The notes: generated from the sequence alone by a model not told the origin. Positions 27,044-36,750 are shown, numbered from the stretch's first letter. The stretch is DNA of 64,000 nt from Fulvivirga marina (GCF_016775155.1 NZ_JAEUGD010000067.1:233622-297621), one strand, 5' to 3'. A program made the numbers and translations.

Positions 27044-29641
27044 TTATCTTACTACTAACTTTTTAGTGTAATTAACTTTTTCTGACGTAACCGTTACCAG
27101 ATAAACCCCTTCCCTTAGCTGTGTCTTAAGGTTTAATGTTCCACTTGCAGTTACTACTTTTTTGTGTACCAACCGTCCCTTGTTATCAAAAACGCCGATG
27201 GTGGCGTTTTCCATAGTTTTGGGTATGGTTATCGAGAAGTTTCCTTCCAGTGACGGATTAGGGTAAATAACAATACCACTTGCTGCTACATCTGCCTCCG
27301 TCAATTTACCTGATTCCGGCTGAACCACCCTGGCCGATAATCCTCCGGAAGTAGCATAGCTTATGTAGCCAGCACAATGCAGCCACTCGCTGTTAGATCC
27401 TCCACAGCTGCTATTTTGCCAAACCCCTGTATTAGTAGACTGGTTCTCCGACTGGTAGGTTGTTCCGCCTATAGTAACATAGTCTATCTGTACATCTCTT
27501 CCTCCATTGTCATTGGTGAAATGCACCGATACGGCCCCCTCACCGGAAGCGGTGTAATTAGCATAGGATGTGGTCAAAGTCCAGGTAGCTACTGTTTGGC
27601 CTCCTACTTGTAAATCTATAGTTTCATCTCCTTTAGTTCCCCTGGCACGTATCACAATGCCAGCTGCATTATAGGGCGACAAATAGCTTCCTGCAATAAC
27701 CTGCTGACTAATACCCGGTCCCTGCCATGCTACAGCCACATTGTCTCCGCCACTCCCTTCTTTGTGCAATACTTCCACGTAATATTTCTGCCCTGCATTC
27801 AGTGTAATACTTGCTGATTGCTGGGTGTTGTATTTGGTCCATTGCCTTGGGTTAGTCCAGCCACTCACATAAGCAATCCTCGATTTATTACCAGGATTAT
27901 CATCTGTACCGAGGTATAGCTCCGTATTATCGTCCCCTGCTATCCAAAATGTATAACTTCCTGAAGTTGCAGGATGAATATACCCACGTATCCTGGTTCC
28001 ATAGTTACTACCCCAATTGGTTGGTCCTTCCAGCGACGACAGTTGCTCACTTCCTGAAGGGTTATTAGGGTAATTGCTACTTGAAGTCAGGTTACTGATT
28101 GCAGTCCCACTTACTCCGGTCCAATATTCCCTTAAAATCGTACCGGAGCCTCCGCCAGTACCTCCATTAACAGTCACCTTAAATGTATGTGTACTATTAC
28201 AGCCTTGCGCATTGGTATAGGTAGCCACATAATCACCTGCCTGGCTGGGCTGGATATTGGAAATTGTAACCTCTCTCGTGTTGGCACTAAATGAATTGGG
28301 ACCACTCCAGCTCCACGATCCTCCCTGAGTAGGCCACGGTCCAAACTTTATGCTACCTCCAGCATCCAGGGTTCCACTGGATGTTTGAATCCATGACCCC
28401 CCGTTGACCTGAACATAGGGTGTAATCTCGGATGGAGTACAGCTTGCTCCAACACCTTCCATAATGGCATCAACATTACCCTGATCAACCACATTTCCGG
28501 TACTGCGATCAAATAGTGCTGATTCAATCCCTCCATGATCCCAGTAAACCGGAATTATTCCATGACTGACTGCAGACTGCACAACATACTTATGATAATA
28601 CCTTCTAGATGCTAAATGAAGTGACTCTTCAGGAATGCCCGAACGCCTCGTTGCCGAAAACTCACCAATAATAACAGGAATACCATTGTCTATAAACTTG
28701 CTTTTCATCAACGCAAAACGCTCATCCACATGACTCTCTTCACCCCAATCAGCATTACGCGAAGTATTTACTGTAGAATGATATCCATTACCCCAATAGT
28801 AAAACATATTGCCCCAACTTGCATCCTCGCTCATCAGACAAAATTGATATGGGTCATAATAATGCACTTCAACCATCATGCGGTTTGAAATCTGATCGGC
28901 TGGCAAAGTATTCATCAGGTCATTGGTCATTCCAATATCTGTTCTTGGCCCCTGGACAATCAATGTCCGTGAACTGTTATTCCCACCTGTTGCACGTACA
29001 GCATTAACAAATGTCTGATGGTATGATAACAAGACTGACATTTCAGTAGCATTCTCTGCATCAGGCTCATTCGCACTGGCAAAAAGTAAATGCTCATCAT
29101 AGTTCTTAAAGTTATTGGCAATCTGTGTCCAGTAAGCCTGTTGCTTCTCATTTACAACCTGCTGCTGTGCCGTAGTCACATTGTTTTCCAACCACCCATT
29201 ATCCCAGTGAATGTTAATTATCACATACAGATTACTATTAATACAGTAATCAACCACTTGTTTTACTCTGGACATCCAGGCAGCATCAATTTGATGCGTA
29301 TTCGGATCTGCATACTGGTCCCATGAAATAGGAAGGCGGACTGTATTGAAACCGGCAGCTTTCACACCATTCATAAGTTGTTGGTTTGCCTGAGGGTTAC
29401 CCCAGTTGGTTTCTCCACCTATTGCCTCCAGGGTATTGCCAAGGTTCCAGCCAACTTTCATATTAGCAGCAACCTGAGAGGCTGTTGGCAACTGTGAGAA
29501 AACTGTTGTAGACATTAATAATCCAATGACGAGAAGCATTAAGCTTCGCACACTATTAAAATGCGCTTTTAATAAAGCGGCGGTAGTACTTCTTGCCCGA
29601 AGGAGAAATACTAATAAATCATAGGAAAAGGTTCTAATCAT
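27044..29641 (-). CDS. T9SS-secreted multidomain GH5 glycanase (PA14, CBM60-like)
   Basis: 865 aa. N-terminal hydrophobic signal (MLLVIGLLMSTTVFSQ) preceded by an unusually long basic stretch, so the true start may be an internal ATG near residue 35. GH5 catalytic domain about 55-395: KVGWNLGNTLEA, acid/base Glu192 in ANEPDAEN, nucleophile Glu327 in IGEFSATRR. Then an Ig/PKD-like domain (about 410-500), a PA14-type domain (about 505-645), a CBM60-like xylan-binding module (about 650-770, VIRARGTKGDETIDLQVGGQ) and a T9SS sorting domain (about 785-865, YPNPSLEGNFSITIP to KKLVVR). Predicted endo-glucanase, xyloglucanase or related beta-glycanase at the cell surface or outside; exact substrate uncertain. 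Confidence 0.92.
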   Translation of the reverse strand: MIRTFSYDLLVFLLRARSTTAALLKAHFNSVRSLMLLVIGLLMSTTVFSQLPTASQVAANMKVGWNLGNTLEAIGGETNWGNPQANQQLMNGVKAAGFNTVRLPISWDQYADPNTHQIDAAWMSRVKQVVDYCINSNLYVIINIHWDNGWLENNVTTAQQQVVNEKQQAYWTQIANNFKNYDEHLLFASANEPDAENATEMSVLLSYHQTFVNAVRATGGNNSSRTLIVQGPRTDIGMTNDLMNTLPADQISNRMMVEVHYYDPYQFCLMSEDASWGNMFYYWGNGYHSTVNTSRNADWGEESHVDERFALMKSKFIDNGIPVIIGEFSATRRSGIPEESLHLASRRYYHKYVVQSAVSHGIIPVYWDHGGIESALFDRSTGNVVDQGNVDAIMEGVGASCTPSEITPYVQVNGGSWIQTSSGTLDAGGSIKFGPWPTQGGSWSWSGPNSFSANTREVTISNIQPSQAGDYVATYTNAQGCNSTHTFKVTVNGGTGGGSGTILREYWTGVSGTAISNLTSSSNYPNNPSGSEQLSSLEGPTNWGSNYGTRIRGYIHPATSGSYTFWIAGDDNTELYLGTDDNPGNKSRIAYVSGWTNPRQWTKYNTQQSASITLNAGQKYYVEVLHKEGSGGDNVAVAWQGPGISQQVIAGSYLSPYNAAGIVIRARGTKGDETIDLQVGGQTVATWTLTTSYANYTASGEGAVSVHFTNDNGGRDVQIDYVTIGGTTYQSENQSTNTGVWQNSSCGGSNSEWLHCAGYISYATSGGLSARVVQPESGKLTEADVAASGIVIYPNPSLEGNFSITIPKTMENATIGVFDNKGRLVHKKVVTASGTLNLKTQLREGVYLVTVTSEKVNYTKKLVVR

Positions 29642-30041
29642 AGTTTATAGAGTTTAAGTTGAACAATAAAAATTATTGCAGAAATCGTTTGCAGGTATAA
29701 TCGAACAAACTGCTCTAAGACACCCGGCAGTTATGTAATCACTTAGATGGTTGTTTTAGGTTTGATGTAAGGCCTGAATGCAAAGTTTCAGTTCACCCAG
29801 AGAACGACTCTATACTAAGTCAAATACACACTGCAAGATATTCTTTATCTCATCTGTAGGGGGTGCTCTATGTTTCCAATGTAGGACGTGTATGTTTCAT
29901 TAGCATTACTTGGGCTTTCTCAGTGTACTATTTTGTGGGATCGATCATCATGTGCCATGCCAAAATAAAATAAGTTACGCCTAAAATATTCAGCCTGGTC
30001 TATTTCTAAAAAACAGTTATTTTTGAGGAATTTTTCAGCAT
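29642..30041. other. Intergenic region between GH5 and sprT-like genes
   Basis: 400 bases between divergent genes. I see no coding sequence, tRNA or strong hairpin. It should contain the promoters of both genes; no perfect TAnnTTTG was found. Confidence 0.4.
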
Positions 30042-30662
30042 ATGAGTGAAGCACGTTTTAAGTCTGCAGTTCAAAAATTTTTACCGGAGCACTCCATAGA
30101 TTATTGCTATTCTCTTTGGGTAGAATATGGATTTACTTTTAAAATCAAGAATAAACGTGCTTCCAAACTTGGTGATTACAGGTATGACCCCAAGCTTAAA
30201 CTACATACCATTACTGTAAACAATGATCTAAACCCTTATTCCTTCCTCATCACGTACATCCACGAGGTCGCTCATCTGATTACCTTCAATGAATATAAAA
30301 GAACCGTAAAGCCACATGGCCAAGAGTGGAAAAACAATTTCAAAAAACTGATGCTACCAGTAATGAGCAATCATATCTTTCCTGACAACGTCTTGCGAAA
30401 ACTTGCTCAATATCTTAAAAACCCGAAAGCCTCCTCTTGTAACGATCACCAACTAATGAGGGCTCTACAGGAGCATGACGAAAACAGATCTGGTGTAAGC
30501 CTTAGTGAAATCTCAACCGGGCAGCTTTTCAGGTTCAGAAAACGAATATTCAGAAAAGAAACCTTACGCAGAACCCGGTATGTATGCTGCGAAATGAAAA
30601 CAAAAAGAAAATACCTCATCTCAAAAGCAGCTGAGGTAGAACCTGTACGGGAAAGTGCTTAG
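30042..30662 (+). CDS. SprT-like zinc metalloprotease
   Basis: 206 aa. Zinc-binding HEVAH (His74, Glu75, His78) followed by HGQEWKNNFKKL, the SprT-family pattern. The C-terminal part would be the zinc-ribbon region; only one CxxxxxxC-like pair is visible, so the ribbon may be degenerate. SprT/Spartan-like proteins are linked to DNA-protein crosslink repair, but bacterial roles are poorly known. Stands alone, divergent from the GH5 operon. Confidence 0.85.
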   Translation: MSEARFKSAVQKFLPEHSIDYCYSLWVEYGFTFKIKNKRASKLGDYRYDPKLKLHTITVNNDLNPYSFLITYIHEVAHLITFNEYKRTVKPHGQEWKNNFKKLMLPVMSNHIFPDNVLRKLAQYLKNPKASSCNDHQLMRALQEHDENRSGVSLSEISTGQLFRFRKRIFRKETLRRTRYVCCEMKTKRKYLISKAAEVEPVRESA

Positions 30663-30736
30663 GAACTAAAGATAGTAGTAAAATATCCACCCAAAGTTTA
30701 ACTGTAATGTTAAATACAACTCCTTATTTTCAAATG

Positions 30737-31951
30737 CTATTTCAAAGGCTCAAACCTTCCCAGTACATCTTCCACATAAGGGAAAAATCCTGAACCATGA
30801 TCTGCACCTTCAATAGCAATAAATGCAATGGTTTCTGATGAGGCTCCGGCTGCTATTAAATTAGCATAGGTGTCAATAGAGTTCTGATAAGGCACAGTTA
30901 TATCTGCAGTACCATGATACATGAACATCTTGTTTAGAGGGACCCAGCTATCAAGGCTATTCTCTTCTAAGGCATTCCTCATATCATCGTACTTAGGATC
31001 GGTATCCACCAGATTTAAAAAATCAGGGGCTATAAAGTCTGCAACTACCGTATCCAACTTATTGTTGATGGAACTGCCTGACATGCTACCATCAAAATAC
31101 CCGGGTATCTCAGTAGCATATGGTTCCTGAAAGAAGTCAGACAATGGCTGATTCCATCCGTAAGTATTTTTAAAAGACAGGGCTACATAAGCCATGTAAT
31201 AAGGCTGGTGATATGTCTCCAGAGAGAAGAAATACTCCTGCATACCTTTTATGTCGTAACCACCCGCAGCTGGTGCGGAAGCCACAAGATCAAAGCCTTC
31301 TAATCCATTTTCTTCGATAGCTTTATGGGTTGCCATGGTGGCAAACCCTCCTTCCGAGTAGCCTGACAGGAAGGTTTTTCCATTAAAGTTATATCCTTCC
31401 AGGCTAGCAAGCTCTTTTGCGGCAATCATCATATCCATTACCGAGCTTGCTGTAATATCGGCGCGGTAGTAAGGATGTAGTATATTACTGGAACTACCAA
31501 ACCCAATAAAATCAGGAATCAGGAAAATATACCCTGCACTAGCTACACTGGCTAAAAAGCCATAGGTCTGCGTATCTACAGTAGGTGCATCACTATGCTT
31601 GACCATGGTACCATGCTGAAAACTCATCATAGGCATCTCTTCTCCAGTTTCGGGAAAAGCCACTAAACCAGAAGCTATAATCTCCTGGCCGAGGTAATCA
31701 GTTTTATAGGTAATCGTGTAAATTTTAATATCGTAGTTTAGATAAGCCGCTAGTTCCGGATAACCAGCAAAATTGGCTAGGGTGACCATTTCTGATTTTG
31801 ACCTTGAAAACAAGACGTCACTGCTTTCAAGCTGTACAACCTCCGGTACTATATCTCCATCGTCATCGCCACCACAACTTGAAAGGAGAAGAACTAATAA
31901 AACGTATGCAAAGTATGTAGAGTAAGAGTAAAAATTTCTGAATAATTTCAT
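30737..31951 (-). CDS. Lipase-like alpha/beta-hydrolase lipoprotein
   Basis: 404 aa. Lipoprotein signal with LLLSSCGGDDDGD (Cys27) and an acidic linker suitable for surface export in Bacteroidetes. Alpha/beta-hydrolase fold related to secretory lipases (LIP family): MSFQHGTMV oxyanion region, IPDFIGFGSS, nucleophile Ser199 in GYSEGG, acid and His near GTADITVPYQNSIDTYANLI and EGADHGSG. Esterase or lipase activity on an outer substrate is likely. It is the last gene of the nagK-murQ operon, nine bases after the 190-aa gene. Confidence 0.85.
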   Translation of the reverse strand: MKLFRNFYSYSTYFAYVLLVLLLSSCGGDDDGDIVPEVVQLESSDVLFSRSKSEMVTLANFAGYPELAAYLNYDIKIYTITYKTDYLGQEIIASGLVAFPETGEEMPMMSFQHGTMVKHSDAPTVDTQTYGFLASVASAGYIFLIPDFIGFGSSSNILHPYYRADITASSVMDMMIAAKELASLEGYNFNGKTFLSGYSEGGFATMATHKAIEENGLEGFDLVASAPAAGGYDIKGMQEYFFSLETYHQPYYMAYVALSFKNTYGWNQPLSDFFQEPYATEIPGYFDGSMSGSSINNKLDTVVADFIAPDFLNLVDTDPKYDDMRNALEENSLDSWVPLNKMFMYHGTADITVPYQNSIDTYANLIAAGASSETIAFIAIEGADHGSGFFPYVEDVLGRFEPLK

Positions 31952-31960
31952 CTTTAATTT

Positions 31961-32533
31961 TTAGTATAAGGATATTCTTCTTTGTATAAGCTGATCCACT
32001 AAAAGAAAAAATCTTTGGGGACTCAACGTACGCCATTTATCAATTTGCAAACTTCCTCCCATATTCACAAAAGAATCTACATTGAAATTCTTTAGTTCAT
32101 CTTGCACAAACTCGGGAAAATTAACAGCGGCAATCCACCCTTCTTCCACTTCTTCAAACCACTCTTCATAATAACAGTCATCAGAACCATGAAAGTTAAA
32201 TATATTCTCTCCTATTAGTATAAACTTGTTAACTCCTTCATGTAGCAGGGCCTCTATTACATTGCGCTTGAGGTGCATAATGTCATTATTTATGGTATCA
32301 TTCCACTCCCCGATAAACTCTATGATGGCATAGCCTTCGTCATAGCTCGCATACAATATTTTCAAATAAAGCGTCTCCGACCCCATAAAATCCCAGGCAG
32401 GATCTATGTAATAACCATAAATATTCTCAGAATAAAGGTCATAATTATACTCTTTCCCGTGAAAGGGAGAGCGCTCATCTTCTGCCGGATTATATAAATG
32501 AAGCCACCTATAATATGGTTCAATTTCGTGCAT
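31961..32533 (-). CDS. Conserved-looking hypothetical protein in murQ operon (190 aa)
   Basis: 190 aa, no signal peptide, rich in Tyr, Trp and acidic residues (YYRWLHLYNPAEDERSPFHG at the start). Its start overlaps the 3' end of murQ by 14 bases, so the two are translationally coupled. No fold recognised. Its fixed place after murQ suggests a link to amino-sugar recycling or to a cell-envelope check, but this is inference only. Confidence 0.8.
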   Translation of the reverse strand: MHEIEPYYRWLHLYNPAEDERSPFHGKEYNYDLYSENIYGYYIDPAWDFMGSETLYLKILYASYDEGYAIIEFIGEWNDTINNDIMHLKRNVIEALLHEGVNKFILIGENIFNFHGSDDCYYEEWFEEVEEGWIAAVNFPEFVQDELKNFNVDSFVNMGGSLQIDKWRTLSPQRFFLLVDQLIQRRISLY

Positions 32534-33335
32534 TCTTCCTAATAAAATCTATCACTTTCCTCACTGATCCATGTTCTTTCAAAAGCTCTTCTGCCTCCTC
32601 ACGGCCTATTGATAATTCTTCCATCAACATGCGCGTGCCCCTGTCTACCAATTTATTATTACTTAACTGCATATCCACCATTTTGTTTCCTTTCACACGG
32701 CCCATTTGTATCATCACAGCGGTGGATATCATGTTGAGCACGAGTTTCTGAGCTGTACCCGCTTTCATGCGCGTACTTCCTGTAACAAATTCCGGTCCTA
32801 CTACTACTTCTATGGGGAAAGTTACAGACCTACCCAGTTCAGAATCTCTGTTGCATGTGATACAACCTGTAACCAACCCATGCTCCATTGCCGCTTTCAC
32901 TCCACCAATAACATAAGGTGTACGGCCAGAAGCAGCAATACCGATCACTACGTCTTTATGATTGATCTGATGCTCCTGCATATCTTTCCATGCCTGCTCA
33001 GTATCATCCTCAGCAAACTCCACTGCCTTGCGAATAGCCTGATCACCTCCGGCTATAATACCCACCACCACACCATGTGGCATACCAAAAGTCGGGGGTA
33101 TCTCGGAAGCATCAACCACCCCAAGACGGCCACTGGTTCCCGCCCCGATGTAAAAAAGGCGCCCTCCCTTTTTAAGCTGCTTCACTATTTCCGGCACCAG
33201 AGCTTCAATTTGAGGCATAGAACGCATTACGGCTTTGGGCACAGTATTATCTTCGTTATTAATATTTATAAGAATGTCTCGAATAGACATTTCCTCAAGG
33301 TTATCAAAATTTGAAGGTGATTCGGTTGTATTCAT
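32520..33335 (-). CDS. murQ: N-acetylmuramic acid 6-phosphate etherase MurQ
   Basis: 271 aa, somewhat shorter than the E. coli enzyme. SIS-domain protein with the MurQ signature FYIGAGTSGRLGVVDASEIP then PTFGMP, and VGPEFVTGSTRMKAGTAQKL. It cleaves the lactyl ether of MurNAc-6-phosphate to give GlcNAc-6-phosphate in the cytoplasm. Start overlaps the stop of the kinase gene by four bases (ATGA type), which indicates coupled synthesis. Confidence 0.95.
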   Translation of the reverse strand: MNTTESPSNFDNLEEMSIRDILININNEDNTVPKAVMRSMPQIEALVPEIVKQLKKGGRLFYIGAGTSGRLGVVDASEIPPTFGMPHGVVVGIIAGGDQAIRKAVEFAEDDTEQAWKDMQEHQINHKDVVIGIAASGRTPYVIGGVKAAMEHGLVTGCITCNRDSELGRSVTFPIEVVVGPEFVTGSTRMKAGTAQKLVLNMISTAVMIQMGRVKGNKMVDMQLSNNKLVDRGTRMLMEELSIGREEAEELLKEHGSVRKVIDFIRKNARN

Positions 33336-34180
33336 CGCATTACACTATTTTGATGATATAAAGTCAGTCCTGCTATAGGACTCTCTACTATGTTCCTGAC
33401 TGCTATGCCCCTGTCGTTGGCCACCTGCCGCAATATGTTGCTGTAATAAAAGGCTACTGATCCTGTAAAATGTACGGGCAATTGCCTGAACTGGTCATAC
33501 TTTTCTACGTTCTTTTCGAAAAACAGTTCAAACCCCTGATATACAAGTCGGTAAAGTACCGGATGCTTGATGTTCTGAAAGATGAACTTTGAAAAACCGG
33601 CCATATACCTTGCTGCAAAGGGCTTTTGATAAACATTTTCAAGTATACCATTCCTATCCAGATCAAAGCGTTTGACTAGTTTGCCCTCCAGTTCTTCTCC
33701 CAACTCTCCCCTGATAAACGAACCCAGCAGTTTTTTACCAAGCCATGCTCCACTTCCCTCATCACCCATAATAAATCCAAGCGAGGGTACATTAGAAACA
33801 ATATTGTCTCCATCATAATAACAAGAGTTTGCACCTGTACCAAGGATACAGGCTATACCCGGATTATAGCCACATAAAGATCTTGCCGCCCCTATCAGGT
33901 CATGATCTACAGTAACTACAGCATTCGGAAAGGCCTCTTCAAAAACACTTTTAAGTGCCTGTATATTAGACTCTGAAGAACAGCCTGCTCCATAAAAAAA
34001 AAGCTGGTGTACTGGTACAGAAATCTTAGGCTTTAAAGATTCCATGATTTCATTTCTTATAGTCTCTGTTTTTTGATGATATGGATTAATCCCCAATGTT
34101 TGAAATTGCTGAATATTACCATCCGTATCAATCAACCTCCAATCGGCTTTGCTCGCACCACTATCGGCTATCAAGATCAT
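33332..34180 (-). CDS. N-acetylglucosamine kinase-type sugar kinase (BadF/BadG/NagK family)
   Basis: 282 aa. ASKHA ATPase fold: phosphate-1 loop LIADSGASKADWRLID (3-18), ACILGTGANSCYYDG, GFIMGDEGSGAWLGKKLLG. This group phosphorylates GlcNAc and in many Bacteroidetes also MurNAc-related sugars. Being the first gene of a murQ operon, it likely feeds MurQ or uses recycled wall sugars. Divergent from the metalloprotease lipoprotein, with 68 bases between. Confidence 0.9.
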   Translation of the reverse strand: MILIADSGASKADWRLIDTDGNIQQFQTLGINPYHQKTETIRNEIMESLKPKISVPVHQLFFYGAGCSSESNIQALKSVFEEAFPNAVVTVDHDLIGAARSLCGYNPGIACILGTGANSCYYDGDNIVSNVPSLGFIMGDEGSGAWLGKKLLGSFIRGELGEELEGKLVKRFDLDRNGILENVYQKPFAARYMAGFSKFIFQNIKHPVLYRLVYQGFELFFEKNVEKYDQFRQLPVHFTGSVAFYYSNILRQVANDRGIAVRNIVESPIAGLTLYHQNSVMR

Positions 34181-34248
34181 TATATCGAAAAATGTTTTGT
34201 CAGTTAATATTAATTGCGTACAATTTAGGTTTTACTAACAACTAAGTT

Positions 34249-35028
34249 ATGAAGATTAACCTTTTCAAGTACTTTACAGCATTAAGTTTAATCCTTTTTT
34301 CAATATTCATTATTGGGTGTAGTGACGATGATGAAAATGAGATAAACAATAATCCAGCAAACGATCAGAATGTCGGGGTTTCTGCCAATAGTTTTCTATC
34401 TTCCGATACTTATGACAACCTCATCATAGAGGTACAATATGCAAGGGGCTATGCACCTCCTACTGCTGCCATCAACAACCTTCAAACATTTTTGGAGCAA
34501 TACCTCAACAAGCCTGCGGGCATAAGTGTGATCACCAACGAGATTAATGCTCCCGGACAAACTCAATATTCGGTCAGCGATATCCAGGCTATTGAGGATA
34601 ACAACAGAACTCAGTTTACCGATGGTAAAACCATAGCCGCTTACTTTTTCTTTGCTGATAGTGGTTACAGTGAAGACACCAACGAGGCAAAAGTATTAGG
34701 AATCGCCTATCGAAACACCTCTATGGCGCTTTTCCAGAAAACCATTGAAGATCTATCCGGCGGGCTGGGCCAGCCATCTACTAACCTGCTAACCTCTACG
34801 GTCATGAACCATGAGTTTGGACATATTCTAGGACTGGTCAACAATGGGACCTCTATGGTATCACAACACCAGGATGTTGACCACGGTCATCACTGCAATG
34901 CGAAGGACTGCCTGATGTATTGGGCTGCTGAAACAGGTTCTGGCATTGCAGGTCTACTTGGTATGAGCTCCCCACCCGGACTGGATGCTCAATGTATATC
35001 GGATCTTAAAGCAAATGGAGGAAAGTAA
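34249..35028 (+). CDS. Metzincin-like metalloprotease lipoprotein
   Basis: 259 aa. Lipoprotein signal (IFIIGCSDDDEN, Cys24) with an acidic surface-export-type linker. Zinc site HEFGHILGLVNNG (His188, Glu189, His192); downstream HCNAKDCLMYW supplies paired cysteines and a Met that may be the Met-turn. The third zinc ligand of classic metzincins (HExxHxxGxxH) is not at the usual place, since N or G stands there; the histidines in QHQDVDHGHH could take this role. Probably an outer-membrane anchored protease. The gene stands alone. Confidence 0.8.
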   Translation: MKINLFKYFTALSLILFSIFIIGCSDDDENEINNNPANDQNVGVSANSFLSSDTYDNLIIEVQYARGYAPPTAAINNLQTFLEQYLNKPAGISVITNEINAPGQTQYSVSDIQAIEDNNRTQFTDGKTIAAYFFFADSGYSEDTNEAKVLGIAYRNTSMALFQKTIEDLSGGLGQPSTNLLTSTVMNHEFGHILGLVNNGTSMVSQHQDVDHGHHCNAKDCLMYWAAETGSGIAGLLGMSSPPGLDAQCISDLKANGGK

Positions 35029-35134
35029 GGATACTGGATCTGGCTGTTGGTGGTTGCTCTGATGCAATTAACGCTAAATGACGAATACCATTGGCCGTCC
35101 ACAAACGAAGATGCATGCTACCAGAAGTCAAAAA

Positions 35135-35377
35135 CTAACTCAACCTTCCCACTGCCTTAAACTTGTCAAATACATTAGCGTTGTGTGGGGCATCGGCAAG
35201 TTCATCGGTCAGGTCCTGCCCTGCCCAATGCTCATAGTGCTTGCCATCACGCCATAATTTGGATTTGGTCACATCATAAATGATACCTTTATAAGCGACC
35301 CATACATCATCTTTGTCTTGCCCATTTCTCAGGGCTAATTGGCCAATTGTATAAAAAGAAAGGTTACCTAACTCCAC
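35135..35377 (-). CDS. Cytochrome b5-like heme-binding domain protein (80 aa)
   Basis: 80 aa, a single cytochrome b5-like heme/steroid-binding domain: FYTIGQLALRNGQDKDDVWV AYKG-IIYDVTKSKLW as the core, HYEHW and PHNANVF as the histidine-containing segments. Small stand-alone forms occur in many bacteria; they may carry heme or a related ligand. No neighbour suggests a redox partner. Confidence 0.8.
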   Translation of the reverse strand: MELGNLSFYTIGQLALRNGQDKDDVWVAYKGIIYDVTKSKLWRDGKHYEHWAGQDLTDELADAPHNANVFDKFKAVGRLS

Positions 35378-35447
35378 TTTTAACAGGTTAAAATTATTTT
35401 ACATAACTTTCAAATTCAAAAAAACGCAAAACAAACATAACCAGCTA

Positions 35448-36674
35448 ATGAAAACCATAAAACCAGCTTTATTTCTGATAGTCATCTTCATGGGGTGTCA
35501 GCCTAAACCTGCTGAAGAAACTAATCAAATAACTGACGCCGACCTTCAGGAAAGAGCTTATGAACTAGCACATAAATTTATCATTACAGATGGTCATATA
35601 GACCTGCCATACAGACTGAAAGAAGACAATTTTAATGTAGAAGCAGATAAGGAGATATTGATCAAAACCGAAAAAGGTGATTTTGATTATGAAAGGGCCA
35701 AGAAGGGAGGTCTGGATGCTCCCTTTATGTCTATTTATATTCCTGCATCGTATCAGGAAACTGGCGGAGCCAAGGAACTCGCTGACAGTCTGATCAATAT
35801 GGTGAAGGGAATTACCTTGGCTTACCCTGATAAATTTGAAATTGCTACTTCCCCCGAACAGGTAAAGGAGCAATTCGCATCGGGTAAAATCTCATTACCC
35901 ATGGGCATGGAAAATGGTGCTCCTATTGGCAGTGATCTCAGCAATGTAGCTTATTTCCATGAACGTGGCATCCGGTATATCACTCTTACACATTCTAAGG
36001 ACAACCTCATCTGCGACTCCTCATATGACACCACACGTACATGGAATGGCCTTAGCCCCTTTGGTCGTGAAGTAGTAAATGAAATGAACCAGGTCGGTAT
36101 CATGATCGATGTTTCTCATATCTCTGACAGTACTTTCTATCAGGTAATGGAGCTAAGCAAGGCTCCTGTTATTGCCTCGCACTCGTCATGTAGGCACTTC
36201 ACACCAGGTTTTGAGCGCAACATGTCTGATGACATGATCAAGCTTTTAGGTGAGAAGAATGGTGTTATTCAGATCAATTTTGGCTCTACCTTCTTGGATC
36301 AACGGTCCAGGGACGTAAGGCAGCATATTGCGGATTACCTATTGACTAACAGTCTTCATGCAGAAGATTCTGTTGCTCAGGCTTATATATCCAGCTACTC
36401 TGAAGAAAACCCAGTCTACAGTAATATTCAGAAAGCTGCTGATCATATCGATCGTGTCGTTAAGATCGCCGGAATTGACCATGTAGGCCTGGGATCTGAT
36501 TTTGACGGTGTTGGTGATACGCTTCCTGAAGGATTAAAAGATGTTTCTCAATACCCTAACCTGATCTATGAATTGCTCAAAAGAGGTTACTCTGATGAAG
36601 ATATTGAAAAGATCTGTTATAAGAATGTTTTCAGAGTGTGGAATGAAACAGCTAAAGTAGCAGCTTCTCACTAA
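35448..36674 (+). CDS. Membrane dipeptidase (M19, renal dipeptidase family) lipoprotein
   Basis: 408 aa. Lipoprotein signal (LFLIVIFMGCQPKPAE, Cys17). M19 fold with the metal ligands in DGHIDLPY (His and Asp), the bridging Glu in MGMENGAPIG, histidines in IDVSHISD and VIASHSSCRHFTPG, and DHVGLGSDFDGVGDTLPEGL near the C-terminus. Hydrolyses dipeptides in the periplasm or at the outer surface. Ends with a terminator. Confidence 0.93.
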   Translation: MKTIKPALFLIVIFMGCQPKPAEETNQITDADLQERAYELAHKFIITDGHIDLPYRLKEDNFNVEADKEILIKTEKGDFDYERAKKGGLDAPFMSIYIPASYQETGGAKELADSLINMVKGITLAYPDKFEIATSPEQVKEQFASGKISLPMGMENGAPIGSDLSNVAYFHERGIRYITLTHSKDNLICDSSYDTTRTWNGLSPFGREVVNEMNQVGIMIDVSHISDSTFYQVMELSKAPVIASHSSCRHFTPGFERNMSDDMIKLLGEKNGVIQINFGSTFLDQRSRDVRQHIADYLLTNSLHAEDSVAQAYISSYSEENPVYSNIQKAADHIDRVVKIAGIDHVGLGSDFDGVGDTLPEGLKDVSQYPNLIYELLKRGYSDEDIEKICYKNVFRVWNETAKVAASH

Positions 36675-36690
36675 AACACTTAGCGGAACT

Positions 36691-36750
36691 AAAAGAGCTA
36701 CCTCAAAAGCTGACTAATTTCATATGCTTGTGGGATAGCTCTTTTTTATT
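36691..36750 (+). terminator. Rho-independent terminator after the dipeptidase gene
   Basis: AAAAGAGCTA (36691-36700) pairs with TAGCTCTTTT (36736-36745), followed by TTATTT. The loop is long (about 35 bases), so the stem may include further pairs. Confidence 0.7.

Noticed and set aside
32706-33314. 202-aa plus-strand frame
   Set aside because: Antisense to murQ; Cys/His-rich translation typical of a shadow frame.
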